A stretch of 12,402 nucleotides of DNA from an uncultured Rhodospirillaceae bacterium (GTDB lineage Bacteria; Pseudomonadota; Alphaproteobacteria; Rhodospirillales; UBA2165): positions 1 through 12,402 of the forward strand of contig CAJXJM010000036.1 of NCBI GenBank assembly GCA_913054205.1, read 5' to 3'. Shown piece after piece: positions 5,102-12,402 of the stretch (position 1 is the first letter of the stretch; each line of letters starts with the position of its first letter). Position numbers and translations under genes: made by a program. The notes below the pieces were generated by a model. It made no database searches. It had not been told where the DNA came from and saw only the letters and a program-made list of their open reading frames with translations.

Positions 5102-5815
5102 ATGATAACCAACAAATTAATTTTCGACACCCTTTTATCAGATATCCAGGATCACGAAATTCTGCGTGTCGTAATCGGGATTAATTGGACACTCGTTGAA
5201 ACTACAACCGGCTGCGGATTGGCACATACACCAAGACGAGACGAACCCGGCTGCAAACCAATCAGTCACGCCGGCAAGCTTGCTGATCTCCGACTTAAAC
5301 AAGCCGCAGAATTTGTACTGTCAAAAAATCCTATTGAAGTGGCAATTGGAATGGCCGCGATAAATGCCTCCTACAATCGTTACGACATTAAGGCCGACAA
5401 TAAAAACGGGCTGGATGCTTTTGCCAATATTGAGGGCCCCATAACGGTTATCGGGCGATTTCCCGGCATTGCCGATCACATCAAAAATTTGCGTGTCATA
5501 GAGAAAGAGCCTCGAGAAGGCGAATATGGTGAAAAGGATGCAGAAAAACTTTTGCCGGAAAGCGCTGGCGTCATTGTCACTTCTTCAGCGCTTGTAAATG
5601 GATCGGCAGGTAAATTGCTGGAGCTGGTGAAAGACACGCGCGTTGGTCTGGTCGGGCCAAGCACACCGTTTGCGCCCAAGCTTTTCGAAATAGGCATCGA
5701 ATTTTTAGCGGGAACAATTGTGACTGATGTTGAAGGAATGGCGATTGCCGTCGGTGAAGGCGGCGGCGTAAAAATGCTTAAGCCATACGGAGTATTTAAA
5801 ACATTAGTCCGATAA
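5102..5815 (+). CDS. DUF4213/DUF364 putative metal-chelation protein
   Basis: A 237-residue soluble protein with no signal peptide or membrane segment. Residues about 5-90 resemble the enolase-N-like DUF4213 domain, with the conserved ETTTGCGLAHTPR loop (33-45) and a late IGMAAINAS helix (82-90). Residues about 100-237 resemble the DUF364 Rossmann-like domain: ITVIGRFPG (114-122), a VTSSALVNGS segment, and VGLVGPSTPFAPKLFEIGIE (181-200). DUF364 proteins are annotated as putative heavy-metal chelatases from structural work; the true reaction is unknown to me. Homologues recur next to molybdenum, tungsten, nitrogenase and formate dehydrogenase genes, and this copy is divergent from a ModE-type regulator and convergent with mobA, overlapping its 3' end by 12 bases. 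A role in molybdenum or tungsten handling is inference. The ribosome site before ATG 5102 is poor. Confidence 0.82.
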   Translation: MITNKLIFDTLLSDIQDHEILRVVIGINWTLVETTTGCGLAHTPRRDEPGCKPISHAGKLADLRLKQAAEFVLSKNPIEVAIGMAAINASYNRYDIKADNKNGLDAFANIEGPITVIGRFPGIADHIKNLRVIEKEPREGEYGEKDAEKLLPESAGVIVTSSALVNGSAGKLLELVKDTRVGLVGPSTPFAPKLFEIGIEFLAGTIVTDVEGMAIAVGEGGGVKMLKPYGVFKTLVR

Positions 5816-6448
5816 ATCTGCCGCTATTTTCTCGGCCTGAGTCAAATCTTCCGGTCGATTTACATTAAAAAACGGATCATAGGGTTGGTTTGAAAATTCG
5901 AGTTCGGATATTTTATACCTGGAAGTCCAGAGATCAATTTTGCGCATATTTTCTTCGATCATCGCATTTCGAAGATCTTCGGCCAGTTCCACGCGCCAAA
6001 GTGCACAAACAGGGTGTGTTCGGCCACCAGATACAGCACAAACAACTTCTGCATCGTTCTCTACTGCACATTCATGCATCTTTCGGACACAATCAAGTGG
6101 CACAAATGGAGCATCTGACGGAAAGCTACCCAACCATTTGCATTCGCTTGCGTGTTCTCGAATCCATTCCAAACCGGTCAGTATCCCCGCAAGCGGACCT
6201 GCATATCCTTGGATTGTGTCTGCTACAATTGGGAGGCCATAGCTCGACAAGGAGATATTTTTATTGTTGGCATTAATTATTAAATGATCGACTTGGGGTT
6301 TAATACGTTCAATCACTCTATCCAATAGCGGTTTGCCGTTTAGATCTTTTAAAAATTTATCACCGCCACCAAAACGTCGCGACTGGCCTCCCGCTAGGAT
6401 GACTGCAGCGACATTATTGGCTTTTGGGCCGACCATTGTCTTAGGCAT
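5804..6448 (-). CDS. mobA: Molybdenum cofactor guanylyltransferase MobA
   Basis: MobA transfers GMP from GTP to Mo-molybdopterin, giving the guanine-dinucleotide cofactor used by formate dehydrogenases and other DMSO-reductase-family enzymes. With the start at ATG 6448 the product is 214 residues. A longer in-frame reading to 6541 would run deep inside fdhD and is rejected. Motifs: the nucleotide-binding loop VILAGGQSRRFGGGDK (16-31), GYAGPLAGIL (81-90), the metal-binding FPSDAPF with D112, and the C-terminal NVNRPEDL (195-202). The ATG overlaps the fdhD stop by eight bases, a classic sign of translational coupling, so the two are co-expressed with fdhD first. Length and motifs are normal for a single-domain MobA without MobB fusion. 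Confidence 0.93.
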   Translation of the reverse strand: MPKTMVGPKANNVAAVILAGGQSRRFGGGDKFLKDLNGKPLLDRVIERIKPQVDHLIINANNKNISLSSYGLPIVADTIQGYAGPLAGILTGLEWIREHASECKWLGSFPSDAPFVPLDCVRKMHECAVENDAEVVCAVSGGRTHPVCALWRVELAEDLRNAMIEENMRKIDLWTSRYKISELEFSNQPYDPFFNVNRPEDLTQAEKIAADLSD

Positions 6449-7259
6449 ATTCAATTCGGTGATCACCAGCGAGAACAACAAATCGCTCGCCGCGCGCGCG
6501 TCCCACGAGAGTAAGATCGGCTTGTTTTGCCAAATCGACACCCCAGGCCGTAAATCCAGACCTCGAGACCAATATTGGAATTCCCATTTGGACCGTCTTA
6601 ATCACCATTTCACTCGTTAGCCGACCCGTCGTATAAAATATTTTATCTCCGCCATCGATATTGTTGAGGAACATGTAGCCGGCAATTTTATCAACGGCAT
6701 TGTGGCGACCAACATCTTCCATATAAAGAATGGGCATCGAACCAACGCACAAGACGCAGCCATGAATGGCCCCCGCCTCCAGGTACAGGCTCGGTGCGGT
6801 GTTAATTTTTTTAAGTAGAACAGAAAGTTCAGATGTTGTGAGTTTCACATCGGGAGATAAATTTACGTCGTCAAACTTCTCCATCAGATCACCGAAAACG
6901 GTTCCTTGAGCACATCCGGAGGTGAGCGTTTTTTTCCTTAGTTTGTCTTCGAAGTTTGTCTCACTATTTGTCCGAACAACAACTGTTTCAATATCTTCTT
7001 CATATTCAATCGCTGTAATCTCATCTTCAGGTAACAACATATTCTGATTAACGAGATAACCAACGGCGAGAAATTCTGGATAATCACAAATCGTCATCAT
7101 CGTGACGATTTCACGGCTATTGAGAAAAAGCGTAAGCGGGCGCTCTACCGTTACCGAAGTCGTAACAGCTTGACCATGTTGATCCAGTCCCTCGACTTTT
7201 TCGGTCAATCGCTCGTCGGTAGGGTCCGGCTTTATTAAAAATTCAATGATTTTGGTCAT
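6441..7259 (-). CDS. fdhD: Formate dehydrogenase sulfurtransferase FdhD
   Basis: Complete 272-residue FdhD. This protein carries sulfur from a cysteine desulfurase to the Mo-bis-MGD cofactor of formate dehydrogenase, which needs it for activity. Seen here: ERPLTLFLNSREIVTMMTIC (39-58), PEFLAVGYLV (61-70), the loop TLTSGCAQGTVFGD (111-124), EDVGRHNAVDKIAGY (181-195), and TTGRLTSEMVIKTVQMGIPI (210-229) with SRSGFTAWGVDLA (232-244). The usual E. coli-type loop has a CxxC pair; this one keeps only C116, while a separate pair C168/C171 lies in GCVLC. I believe this is a known subfamily variant rather than damage, because everything else is well conserved. It starts at ATG 7259 and its stop overlaps mobA. 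Confidence 0.92.
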   Translation of the reverse strand: MTKIIEFLIKPDPTDERLTEKVEGLDQHGQAVTTSVTVERPLTLFLNSREIVTMMTICDYPEFLAVGYLVNQNMLLPEDEITAIEYEEDIETVVVRTNSETNFEDKLRKKTLTSGCAQGTVFGDLMEKFDDVNLSPDVKLTTSELSVLLKKINTAPSLYLEAGAIHGCVLCVGSMPILYMEDVGRHNAVDKIAGYMFLNNIDGGDKIFYTTGRLTSEMVIKTVQMGIPILVSRSGFTAWGVDLAKQADLTLVGRARGERFVVLAGDHRIEYA

Positions 7260-7293
7260 CTAACGATCTCAAATTCAACTCAACCTTAGTTCG

Positions 7294-7308
7294 TTAACTG
7301 TGTCGTAA
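7294..7308. promoter_or_regulatory. Possible CtrA-like site between fdhD and the small gene
   Basis: TTAA-N7-GTAA followed by CC at 7294-7310 differs from TTAA-N7-TTAA by one base. It is 35 bases before the fdhD start and 51 before the 7359 start. There is no other reason to link these genes to CtrA, and the match may be chance. Confidence 0.18.
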
Positions 7309-7320
7309 CCATTTTTCCCC

Positions 7321-7352
7321 TATCTTACTAATTCAGGTAGATAAAAAGGGGG
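7321..7352 (+). promoter_or_regulatory. Leader hairpin and strong ribosome site of the 7359 gene
   Basis: TATCTTAC at 7321-7328 can pair with GTAGATA at 7337-7343 (one bulged T), followed four bases later by the Shine-Dalgarno GGGGG at 7348-7352, six bases before ATG 7359. The hairpin so close to the ribosome site could influence translation, but is short. The strong ribosome site is the best evidence that the small downstream frame is a real gene. Confidence 0.4.
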
Positions 7353-7358
7353 TGTAGT

Positions 7359-7571
7359 ATGTCTGCACCAGGATGCATTAAAACGTCGGCTAAGCAATGC
7401 GAATTCCTAACACGTTTGGTTGAGGAGGCAGAGTACTGTGCCGATCCAGATCGCATGGCCCTTCTTTATGGCATGGCAAAAGACGAAACGGATAACCTCT
7501 CAAAATCTCTTCGGCAGTATTTAAACCGTAAACTGCCTTCATATAAAATTGGCCAAAAAGACGCCGCCTAA
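7359..7571 (+). CDS. Small hypothetical protein (70 residues)
   Basis: I do not recognise this protein. It is 70 residues, soluble, charged and predicted mostly helical, with cysteines at positions 6, 14 and 28 in the first half (PGCIK, KQCEF, EYCADP) and a basic, polar C-terminal half. There is no membrane segment, signal peptide or familiar helix-turn-helix. Support for a real gene is a very good ribosome site (GGGGG, six bases upstream), an ordinary ATG, and its own leader. It is divergent from fdhD and 119 bases ahead of moaA on the same strand, so it sits inside the molybdenum/formate dehydrogenase island. It does not resemble the small FdsD subunit. Three cysteines near metal-cofactor genes hint at metal or redox contact, but that is speculation. 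Confidence 0.65.
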   Translation: MSAPGCIKTSAKQCEFLTRLVEEAEYCADPDRMALLYGMAKDETDNLSKSLRQYLNRKLPSYKIGQKDAA

Positions 7572-7690
7572 ATTTATTACATTTATTTTTGCATAAAAGC
7601 ATGACAAAGGCCTGTTTGCGGACTATTTTAATTAATGTTCGTTATGCATGGTAATGCAAAACGCTTGGTAAAAAAAAGCAGAAATATTAA

Positions 7691-8689
7691 ATGTCTAAAT
7701 TAATTGACCCTTTTGGCCGCACTGTCTCCTATTTGCGCGTATCCGTGACAGATCGCTGCAATTATCGTTGTACTTATTGCATGTCAGAAAATATGACGTT
7801 TCTTCCAAAATCCGATCTGCTAACGCTTGAGGAATTGGACAGATTATGTAGTGCCTTTATTCGTAGAGGCGTTGACAAAATACGTCTAACGGGAGGAGAG
7901 CCATTGGTTCGGCGAAATGTCATGAGCCTCTTTCGCAGTTTGGGCGCACATGTCAAAAAGGGCGACCTCAGAGAGCTCACTTTGACCACTAATGGAAGCC
8001 AGCTTGCGAAGTATGCTCACGAACTAGCTGACTGCGGTGTAAAACGAATTAATGTTTCACTGGATTCTCTGGATGCTAAAAAATTCGAATCAATCACACG
8101 TTGGGGAAAACTTGCCGATGTCTTGAATGGTTTAGCTGCCGCGAAAGATGCAGGACTCGAAGTGAAAATTAACGCCGTCGCACTGAAAGACTTCAACGAA
8201 AATGAAGTTGATGAGATTATTGCGTGGTGTGGCAAAGAAGGGTTTGATCTGACATTCATCGAAACTATGCCGATGGGCGAAATTGATGAAGATAGAACTG
8301 ATCGATATTTACCGCTATCTATCCTTAAAGAAAAAATTCGCTCCAAATGGGATTTGAAAGCTACGTCCTATCAGACTGGTGGACCTGCCGATTATTTTAC
8401 CGTGCAAGAAACCGGAAAAAGAATAGGCTTCATTACACCGCTTACACATAATTTTTGCGAAAGCTGCAATCGAGTGAGACTGACCTGCACCGGAAAATTA
8501 TATATGTGTCTAGGTCAAGATGATTGGAAGGATCTTCTCGCCCCTCTCAGAATGAGTGAAAGCGATGAAGCCCTAATGTCCGCGATCGATGAAGCAATCA
8601 GCAGAAAACCAAAAGGTCATGATTTTATTATTGATCGGCCTGGGGCAGCGCCCGCCGTTTCTCGCCACATGAGCGTTACCGGCGGATAA
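7691..8689 (+). CDS. moaA: GTP 3',8-cyclase MoaA
   Basis: Complete 332-residue radical SAM enzyme. MoaA, with MoaC, converts GTP to cyclic pyranopterin monophosphate, the first step of molybdenum cofactor synthesis. The N-terminal cluster motif is CNYRCTYC (C23, C27, C30), followed by [11 protein letters not shown] (65-75) and the barrel strand INVSLDSLD. The second 4Fe-4S cluster uses C256, C259 and C273 in [19 protein letters not shown]. The C-terminus ends in Gly-Gly, as MoaA must for activity. The N-terminus [20 protein letters not shown] is standard, so ATG 7691 is secure despite a weak ribosome site. In the 119-base leader I see no clear Moco riboswitch. It completes, with mobA and fdhD, the cofactor functions in this window. 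Confidence 0.97.
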   Translation: MSKLIDPFGRTVSYLRVSVTDRCNYRCTYCMSENMTFLPKSDLLTLEELDRLCSAFIRRGVDKIRLTGGEPLVRRNVMSLFRSLGAHVKKGDLRELTLTTNGSQLAKYAHELADCGVKRINVSLDSLDAKKFESITRWGKLADVLNGLAAAKDAGLEVKINAVALKDFNENEVDEIIAWCGKEGFDLTFIETMPMGEIDEDRTDRYLPLSILKEKIRSKWDLKATSYQTGGPADYFTVQETGKRIGFITPLTHNFCESCNRVRLTCTGKLYMCLGQDDWKDLLAPLRMSESDEALMSAIDEAISRKPKGHDFIIDRPGAAPAVSRHMSVTGG

Positions 8690-8777
8690 TTTTCAAATTC
8701 AGGTAAGGCTGGCACAACCTCGTTGCTTCGCTATACTCCCTTGAAATACAAACCTTCGTAAATATTGTTGAGAAATT

Positions 8778-9545
8778 ATGAAGTTCGAGTCTATCGCTTT
8801 GCTTGCAGACGATCATCCTCCGGCTCAGGAGGCAATCGAGAAACTAAAAGCAAATTATGAAACTGTTGCCGCTGAAGAAGCAGACATCATCGTTGCGCTT
8901 GGTGGCGATGGTTTCATGCTATCGACTGTTCACCAATTCATGGAACTGGGAACTCCTATCTTCGGAATGAATTTGGGCTCTGTCGGATTTTTGATGAACG
9001 AATTTAGGGAAACAGGGTTGCGCGACCGGTTGTTAAAGTCGGAACCAATTGAACTTCATGCTTTAAGAATGAAGGCGGAAACATTAGAGGGAACAGAACA
9101 CAACGCGCTGGCCATCAATGAGGTCTCCCTACTTCGGGAATTGAGGCTGGCCGCTAAAATACGAATTATTATTGATGGCATTGAGCGAATGGAGGAGATG
9201 ATTTGTGATGGTGTGCTGATCGCAACATCCGCTGGAAGCACTGCTTACAATCTTTCTGCCTATGGACCGATCATTCCACTCGGAACGGGATTGCTTGCGC
9301 TAACACCGATTAGTGCCTTTCGTCCCCGGCGATGGCGAGGTGCGTTACTACCTGAAAATACTGTCATAAAATTTGAAGTTCTCGATGCAAAAATTCGGCC
9401 GGTAAGTGCCGTTGCAGATTTTACGGAAATCCGAAATGTAACAAGCGTTGAAGTTCGGCAGGAAAAAGACATTTTTCCAACAATATTATTTGATCCAGAG
9501 CACAACTTGGAAGAACGTATTTTAAAAGAACAGTTTCTCCCTTAA
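8778..9545 (+). CDS. nadK: NAD kinase
   Basis: Complete 255-residue ATP-NAD kinase, the enzyme that phosphorylates NAD to NADP in the cytoplasm. Motifs: the GGDG nucleotide site (42-45) in [28 protein letters not shown], the NEVSLLR substrate strand, and the glycine-rich [20 protein letters not shown] loop with GPIIP. The length is short because the N-terminal extension of enterobacterial NadK is absent, which is normal for alphaproteobacteria. The start at ATG 8778 follows a modest TTGAG ribosome site. It is 88 bases after moaA on the same strand. The AbrB-family gene follows 45 bases later, so the two may be co-transcribed without an obvious functional link. Confidence 0.95.
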   Translation: MKFESIALLADDHPPAQEAIEKLKANYETVAAEEADIIVALGGDGFMLSTVHQFMELGTPIFGMNLGSVGFLMNEFRETGLRDRLLKSEPIELHALRMKAETLEGTEHNALAINEVSLLRELRLAAKIRIIIDGIERMEEMICDGVLIATSAGSTAYNLSAYGPIIPLGTGLLALTPISAFRPRRWRGALLPENTVIKFEVLDAKIRPVSAVADFTEIRNVTSVEVRQEKDIFPTILFDPEHNLEERILKEQFLP

Positions 9546-9590
9546 TGAACTGCACAAAAATTTCTCCATCAAATTCCCAAGGCGCATTTC

Positions 9591-10670
9591 GTGTCACTTG
9601 AATTAAAATCCAAAGTCATCGAGATTAAAGAAAATTGGCGCGATCTATCAATTACATTAGCCATTGGATTGATGGGTTCGCTATTTTTCGTCTACTTGGA
9701 ACTTCCCCTGCCTTGGGTCATAGGAGCACTTTTCACAACGACCTGCGCAGCGATCATGGGCCAAAGAATGTGGGTACCAAATTGGCTTCGCTCAAATAGC
9801 CATCTTGTATTAGGCGCTTTGTTTGGCACATCCGTATCGCCCGAATTTTTAGATAACATTGTAAAATGGCTTCCGAGCATGTTTGCGGTTACGGCCTACG
9901 TCGTGCTCGTTATGCCACCGATCATGCTATATCTGGTAAAAGTATCTCGCATAGACGCCGTTACCGCCTATTTTTCTGCTGCTCCCGGTGGTCTTTTACC
10001 AATGACCCTGCTGGGTGGGGCGATGGGAGGAGATGAAAAAACAATATCGCTCATCCAAAGCTCGCGAATTATTCTAACGGTTCTTCTAATTCCTTTTGCT
10101 TTCAATATTTTTGGGGGATATGAACCAACCGGAAGTGTCGGAACAGGCGGATCATTCAAAGATTTGGGCCTATCTGAAGGATTACTCTTACTCGCCCTTT
10201 CAATGGCGGGCTTTATGATTGCCCGTCCCTTGAAAATTCCAACACCCTATTTGATGGGGCCGATGATTTTCGTAGCTGTAGGCTCAGTGACAGGGTTCAA
10301 TACTGCTGAAGTTCCAGATTCACTTGTCGCCATTGCTCAATGGATTATTGGATCCAACATTGGCGCTATGTTCAACAACGTGAAGCCAAAAGTAGTTGCG
10401 CGAACGTTGGTCCACGGCTCAGTAACATCCGCATTTATGATTTTATTTGCAGCTGGTGCGGCAGCGTTAACACACCTTGTGACCGGGTTACCAACAAACG
10501 GATTGGTGCTCGCTTTTGCGCCAGGTGGATTTGCAGAGATGGCGTTGGTCGGATTTGCCCTTGGGATTGATATTGCTTTCTTGGTAACGCACCAACTGAC
10601 AAGATATTTCTTTGTGATCTTTATGATCCCATTGTGCTTTCCAATTTTAAAGAAACTGGACAAACGTTAA
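9591..10670 (+). CDS. AbrB-family inner-membrane protein
   Basis: A 359-residue polytopic membrane protein of the AbrB family (often labelled 'putative ammonia monooxygenase'; unrelated to the Bacillus AbrB repressor). After a short charged N-terminus come about ten hydrophobic segments arranged as two repeats. Each repeat has a similar loop: LPLPWVIGALFTTTCAAIMG near residues 38-57 and IPTPYLMGPMIFVAVGS near 217-233. The AAPGGLLPM and APGGFAEMALVGFALG motifs are typical. The family's substrate is not established; transport or export of small molecules is usually proposed. I place the start at GTG 9591, preceded by AAGG; the first transmembrane helix is preserved with this start. The 3' end overlaps pyrD by four bases on the opposite strand. 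Confidence 0.88.
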   Translation: MSLELKSKVIEIKENWRDLSITLAIGLMGSLFFVYLELPLPWVIGALFTTTCAAIMGQRMWVPNWLRSNSHLVLGALFGTSVSPEFLDNIVKWLPSMFAVTAYVVLVMPPIMLYLVKVSRIDAVTAYFSAAPGGLLPMTLLGGAMGGDEKTISLIQSSRIILTVLLIPFAFNIFGGYEPTGSVGTGGSFKDLGLSEGLLLLALSMAGFMIARPLKIPTPYLMGPMIFVAVGSVTGFNTAEVPDSLVAIAQWIIGSNIGAMFNNVKPKVVARTLVHGSVTSAFMILFAAGAAALTHLVTGLPTNGLVLAFAPGGFAEMALVGFALGIDIAFLVTHQLTRYFFVIFMIPLCFPILKKLDKR

Positions 10671-11728
10671 CGATGTTCAGCACCCACCGCCTCGGAAACG
10701 TTGGCATACCCCTCTCTTTTTAAAAGAACGGTGAGTTCCTCAGCAATGGCTGTAGCGATACCCGGTCCACGATAAATCATTGCAGAGTAGAGTTGAATGA
10801 GCGAAGCACCAGCCTTAATCTTGGCAAGTGCATCTTCGCCATTAGCGATCCCTCCAACACCAACCAGCGGAATTTTTCCGTTGGTTATTTTATACATGTC
10901 TCGCAAAACTTGGGTCGATATTTCAAACAATGGTATGCCACTCAACCCGCCGGTTTTACCCTTACTCTTATTTATTAGCGTGGCCGGACGTGCAATTGTC
11001 GTGTTACTCACAATGATGCCATCGATTTTTGTTTCCAGTGAAACTTCGGCAATATCAGTTTTGTCTTCATCTGTAAGATCAGGTGCCATTTTAAGAAGCA
11101 AGGGCGGTTGCTTTTGAGCCTCGGCTCTAGCTTGCATGACCGCTGTTAAAAGCGCCTGAAGATCATCTCGCGCTTCAAGGTCACGCAGACCCGGCGTATT
11201 TGGTGAAGACACATTCACCACGAGATAACTTGCATAGTCCGAAAGGGCCTTCACCCCTGCGACAAAATCATCCGGGCCATTTTCGGAGGATTTATTTTTT
11301 CCTACATTCGCCCCGACAATGCCAGCTCCGTTTCGATCACGCCATTCTTTAAATTTCTGCGTGTAGGAAACTAAACCCCGATTATTAAATCCCAGCCGAT
11401 TGATAACACCCTGATCCTCAAGCAATCGAAACATGCGAGGTTTATCATTTCCCGGCTGAGCCAAAGGCGTGACCGAACCGGTTTCGACAAACCCAAATCC
11501 GAGATCTAAAAGCGCTTCAAAAACCTCGGCGTTTTTATCAAAACCTGCCGCCATTCCAATGGGTGTTGGAAATTCAAGGTCCCATAATTCAGTTTTGAGT
11601 ACAGGATCCGAAGTCTTAGATGGACGGGAATAAACACCCATTTTTAAGGCTTGAATTGCGATGCTATGGGCGCGTTCCGCATCCAAGCAGAAGAGCATCG
11701 GCTTAAGCAACGAAGTGTAAAAACTCAC
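10667..11728 (-). CDS. pyrD: Dihydroorotate dehydrogenase (quinone), class 2
   Basis: PyrD oxidises dihydroorotate to orotate in pyrimidine synthesis, passing electrons to ubiquinone at the inner membrane. With GTG 11728 the protein is 353 residues. The N-terminal helix SFYTSLLKPMLFCLDAERAH is the membrane-associated quinone-tunnel segment that defines class 2. FMN and substrate motifs follow: GFDKNAEV, INRLGFNNRG, GANVGKNK, NVSSPNTPGLRDL with the catalytic serine, KMAPDL, SNTT, GGLSGIPLFEIST and GVGGI. There is no ATG near the start; TTG 11740 and GTG 11737 are alternatives, but GGTGA at 11734-11738 is well placed five bases before GTG 11728, and homologues begin at this point. The 3' end is convergent with the AbrB gene. 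Confidence 0.95.
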   Translation of the reverse strand: MSFYTSLLKPMLFCLDAERAHSIAIQALKMGVYSRPSKTSDPVLKTELWDLEFPTPIGMAAGFDKNAEVFEALLDLGFGFVETGSVTPLAQPGNDKPRMFRLLEDQGVINRLGFNNRGLVSYTQKFKEWRDRNGAGIVGANVGKNKSSENGPDDFVAGVKALSDYASYLVVNVSSPNTPGLRDLEARDDLQALLTAVMQARAEAQKQPPLLLKMAPDLTDEDKTDIAEVSLETKIDGIIVSNTTIARPATLINKSKGKTGGLSGIPLFEISTQVLRDMYKITNGKIPLVGVGGIANGEDALAKIKAGASLIQLYSAMIYRGPGIATAIAEELTVLLKREGYANVSEAVGAEHR

Positions 11729-11733
11729 AATGG

Positions 11734-11738
11734 TCACC
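11734..11738 (-). promoter_or_regulatory. Ribosome binding site that sets the pyrD start
   Basis: GGTGA on the minus strand is five bases before GTG 11728. The same bases contain the TGA that ends an upstream coding-like frame (see 11734-11820), the arrangement expected when pyrD is translationally coupled to a preceding gene. Confidence 0.6.
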
Positions 11739-11820
11739 AAATTCTGATCGAATAATCTGAAGGCCCAATATCGGCGAGAATGACCCCAGCGTCAAACGCC
11801 CGGACCAAATCGCCGACTAT
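11734..11820 (-). pseudogene. Unidentified 28-codon coding tail before pyrD
   Basis: Between the holin-like gene stop and pyrD the minus strand reads GDLVRAFDAGVILADIGPSD and then YSIRIW before TGA 11736-11734. It begins directly after the holin-like stop in the same frame and has no ATG or ribosome site. The composition (FDAG, ADIG) looks protein-like, and its stop sits inside the pyrD ribosome site, as for the last codons of an operon partner. I cannot name the family. It could be the 3' remnant of a gene whose front was replaced by the holin-bearing segment, or simply spurious. Confidence 0.3.
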
Positions 11821-12345
11821 TCATCTATTTTTTTGGTTCGGCGGCGTTAGTGCGCGATCACCGTACCACCAAACTGTTGCGGTTGAGGCGGAGAAAAACA
11901 CCGAATAAATCATATAACGGATAATGTCAGTGATATCAGATTCTCTGAGCCATTCGATCAGCGATCCGCCGATCACCAACCAAAATATCCAAGCAGCTAT
12001 TCCCCACAGGACAATCGTCAAAAAGGGCCGGAACAAGGCGCGGATATCGTTTACCCATAGATGAACTTTCTTGATGGATTGCTCCGAGCGATGACTTTCA
12101 CGGAGCCCCTCCCAGGAACCTTCCTGGGATACAATGGCGAGTTCCTGCTCCGTTTCTGCCGCGCGGGCCTCCATTTGCAACTCGAGCATAGTGGTTTCAT
12201 GATCCCATTTTTGCTTCTCCCAATTTTGGCGTTGCTTCTCTTGCAGATATTTTGCGCCGGCGCCTATTATTGAGCCCAGCAAGCCAAACAAGCCGCCACT
12301 GGCGACCGAGGCCAGACCACCGGCGAGACCACTTAAGATATCCAT
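11821..12345 (-). CDS. Holin-like phage membrane protein (3TM type)
   Basis: A 174-residue protein resembling the three-segment holins of alphaproteobacterial gene transfer agents and prophages (GTA_holin_3TM-like), from memory of the layout rather than a search. A glycine-rich hydrophobic N-terminus (residues 3-32, GLAGGLASVASGGLFGLLGS) is followed by a charged helical stretch of coiled-coil type (about 34-92, KQRQNWEKQKW). Two membrane helices follow: 106-128 (RPFLTIVLWGIAAWIFWLVI) and 141-161. The end, TATVWWYGDRALTPP, is typical of these phage proteins. Holins make the membrane lesion that releases endolysin. ATG 12345 has AAGGAG ten bases upstream, an excellent ribosome site. The gene looks more GC-rich than the genes to its left, which suggests acquisition. 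Neighbouring phage genes would lie beyond the right edge; none is visible here. Confidence 0.6.
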   Translation of the reverse strand: MDILSGLAGGLASVASGGLFGLLGSIIGAGAKYLQEKQRQNWEKQKWDHETTMLELQMEARAAETEQELAIVSQEGSWEGLRESHRSEQSIKKVHLWVNDIRALFRPFLTIVLWGIAAWIFWLVIGGSLIEWLRESDITDIIRYMIYSVFFSASTATVWWYGDRALTPPNQKNR

Positions 12346-12402
12346 AATGCTTTAGCTCCTTTGCTGTACCAGATGCGATTTGGTCGCGTATCTGTATGAA
12401 TG

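Noticed and set aside
6449..6541. Longer N-terminus for MobA
   Set aside because: It would translate the 3' part of fdhD in another frame; MobA homology begins just after ATG 6448, which couples to the fdhD stop.
7572..7690. Moco riboswitch before moaA
   Set aside because: The 119-base leader is AT-rich with only short imperfect repeats; no multi-stem arrangement could be drawn by eye.
8709..8726. Sigma-54-like promoter TGGCAC...TTGC before nadK
   Set aside because: The GG to GC spacing is 12 instead of the required 10 bases, so it should not function as a -24/-12 promoter.
10340..10663. Overlapping frames on both strands within the AbrB gene
   Set aside because: Shadows of a well-conserved membrane protein gene; no ribosome sites or family features.

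Overview
The window looks like the chromosome of an alphaproteobacterium, probably related to the Rhodospirillales. The main reasons are CtrA and its phosphotransferase ChpT, a one-cysteine DksA, FliX (known only from alphaproteobacteria), and a flagellar/chemotaxis gene order I associate with that group from memory. Base composition leans to AT. No rRNA, tRNA, CRISPR array or complete insertion sequence was recognised.

Region 1 (1-3966) is a collapsed flagellar and chemotaxis locus. Eight genes survive only as pieces: a PAS-domain gene (5' part), cheY (5' part), motE (3' part), flgH (3' part), fliX (3' part), flgE (5' part), fliI (5' part) and cheA (first ten codons). They are joined at five junctions near 505-512, 957-964, 2228, 2666-2668 and 3785. 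Each can be explained as one deletion that starts in one flagellar or chemotaxis gene and ends in another. Three regulatory genes between the deletions are complete: dksA (1374-1796), ctrA (2991-3719) and chpT (3967-4605). The remnants contain no internal stops or frameshifts, so either the losses are recent or the junctions are assembly chimeras; sequence alone cannot decide.

Region 2 (4661-8689) is a molybdenum-cofactor and formate-dehydrogenase maturation island. It holds a ModE-type DNA-binding protein without its molybdate-binding domain, divergent from a DUF4213/DUF364 putative metal-chelation protein. These are followed by an overlapping fdhD-mobA pair, a small unknown gene with a strong ribosome binding site, and moaA. 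MoaA starts molybdopterin synthesis, MobA makes the guanine-dinucleotide form, and FdhD sulfurates the cofactor for formate dehydrogenase. No formate dehydrogenase structural gene is in the window.

Region 3 (8778-11728) is housekeeping: NAD kinase, an AbrB-family membrane protein, and class 2 dihydroorotate dehydrogenase convergent with it. The right edge (11734-12402) holds a holin-like membrane gene that looks phage-derived, plus a short unexplained coding tail between it and pyrD.
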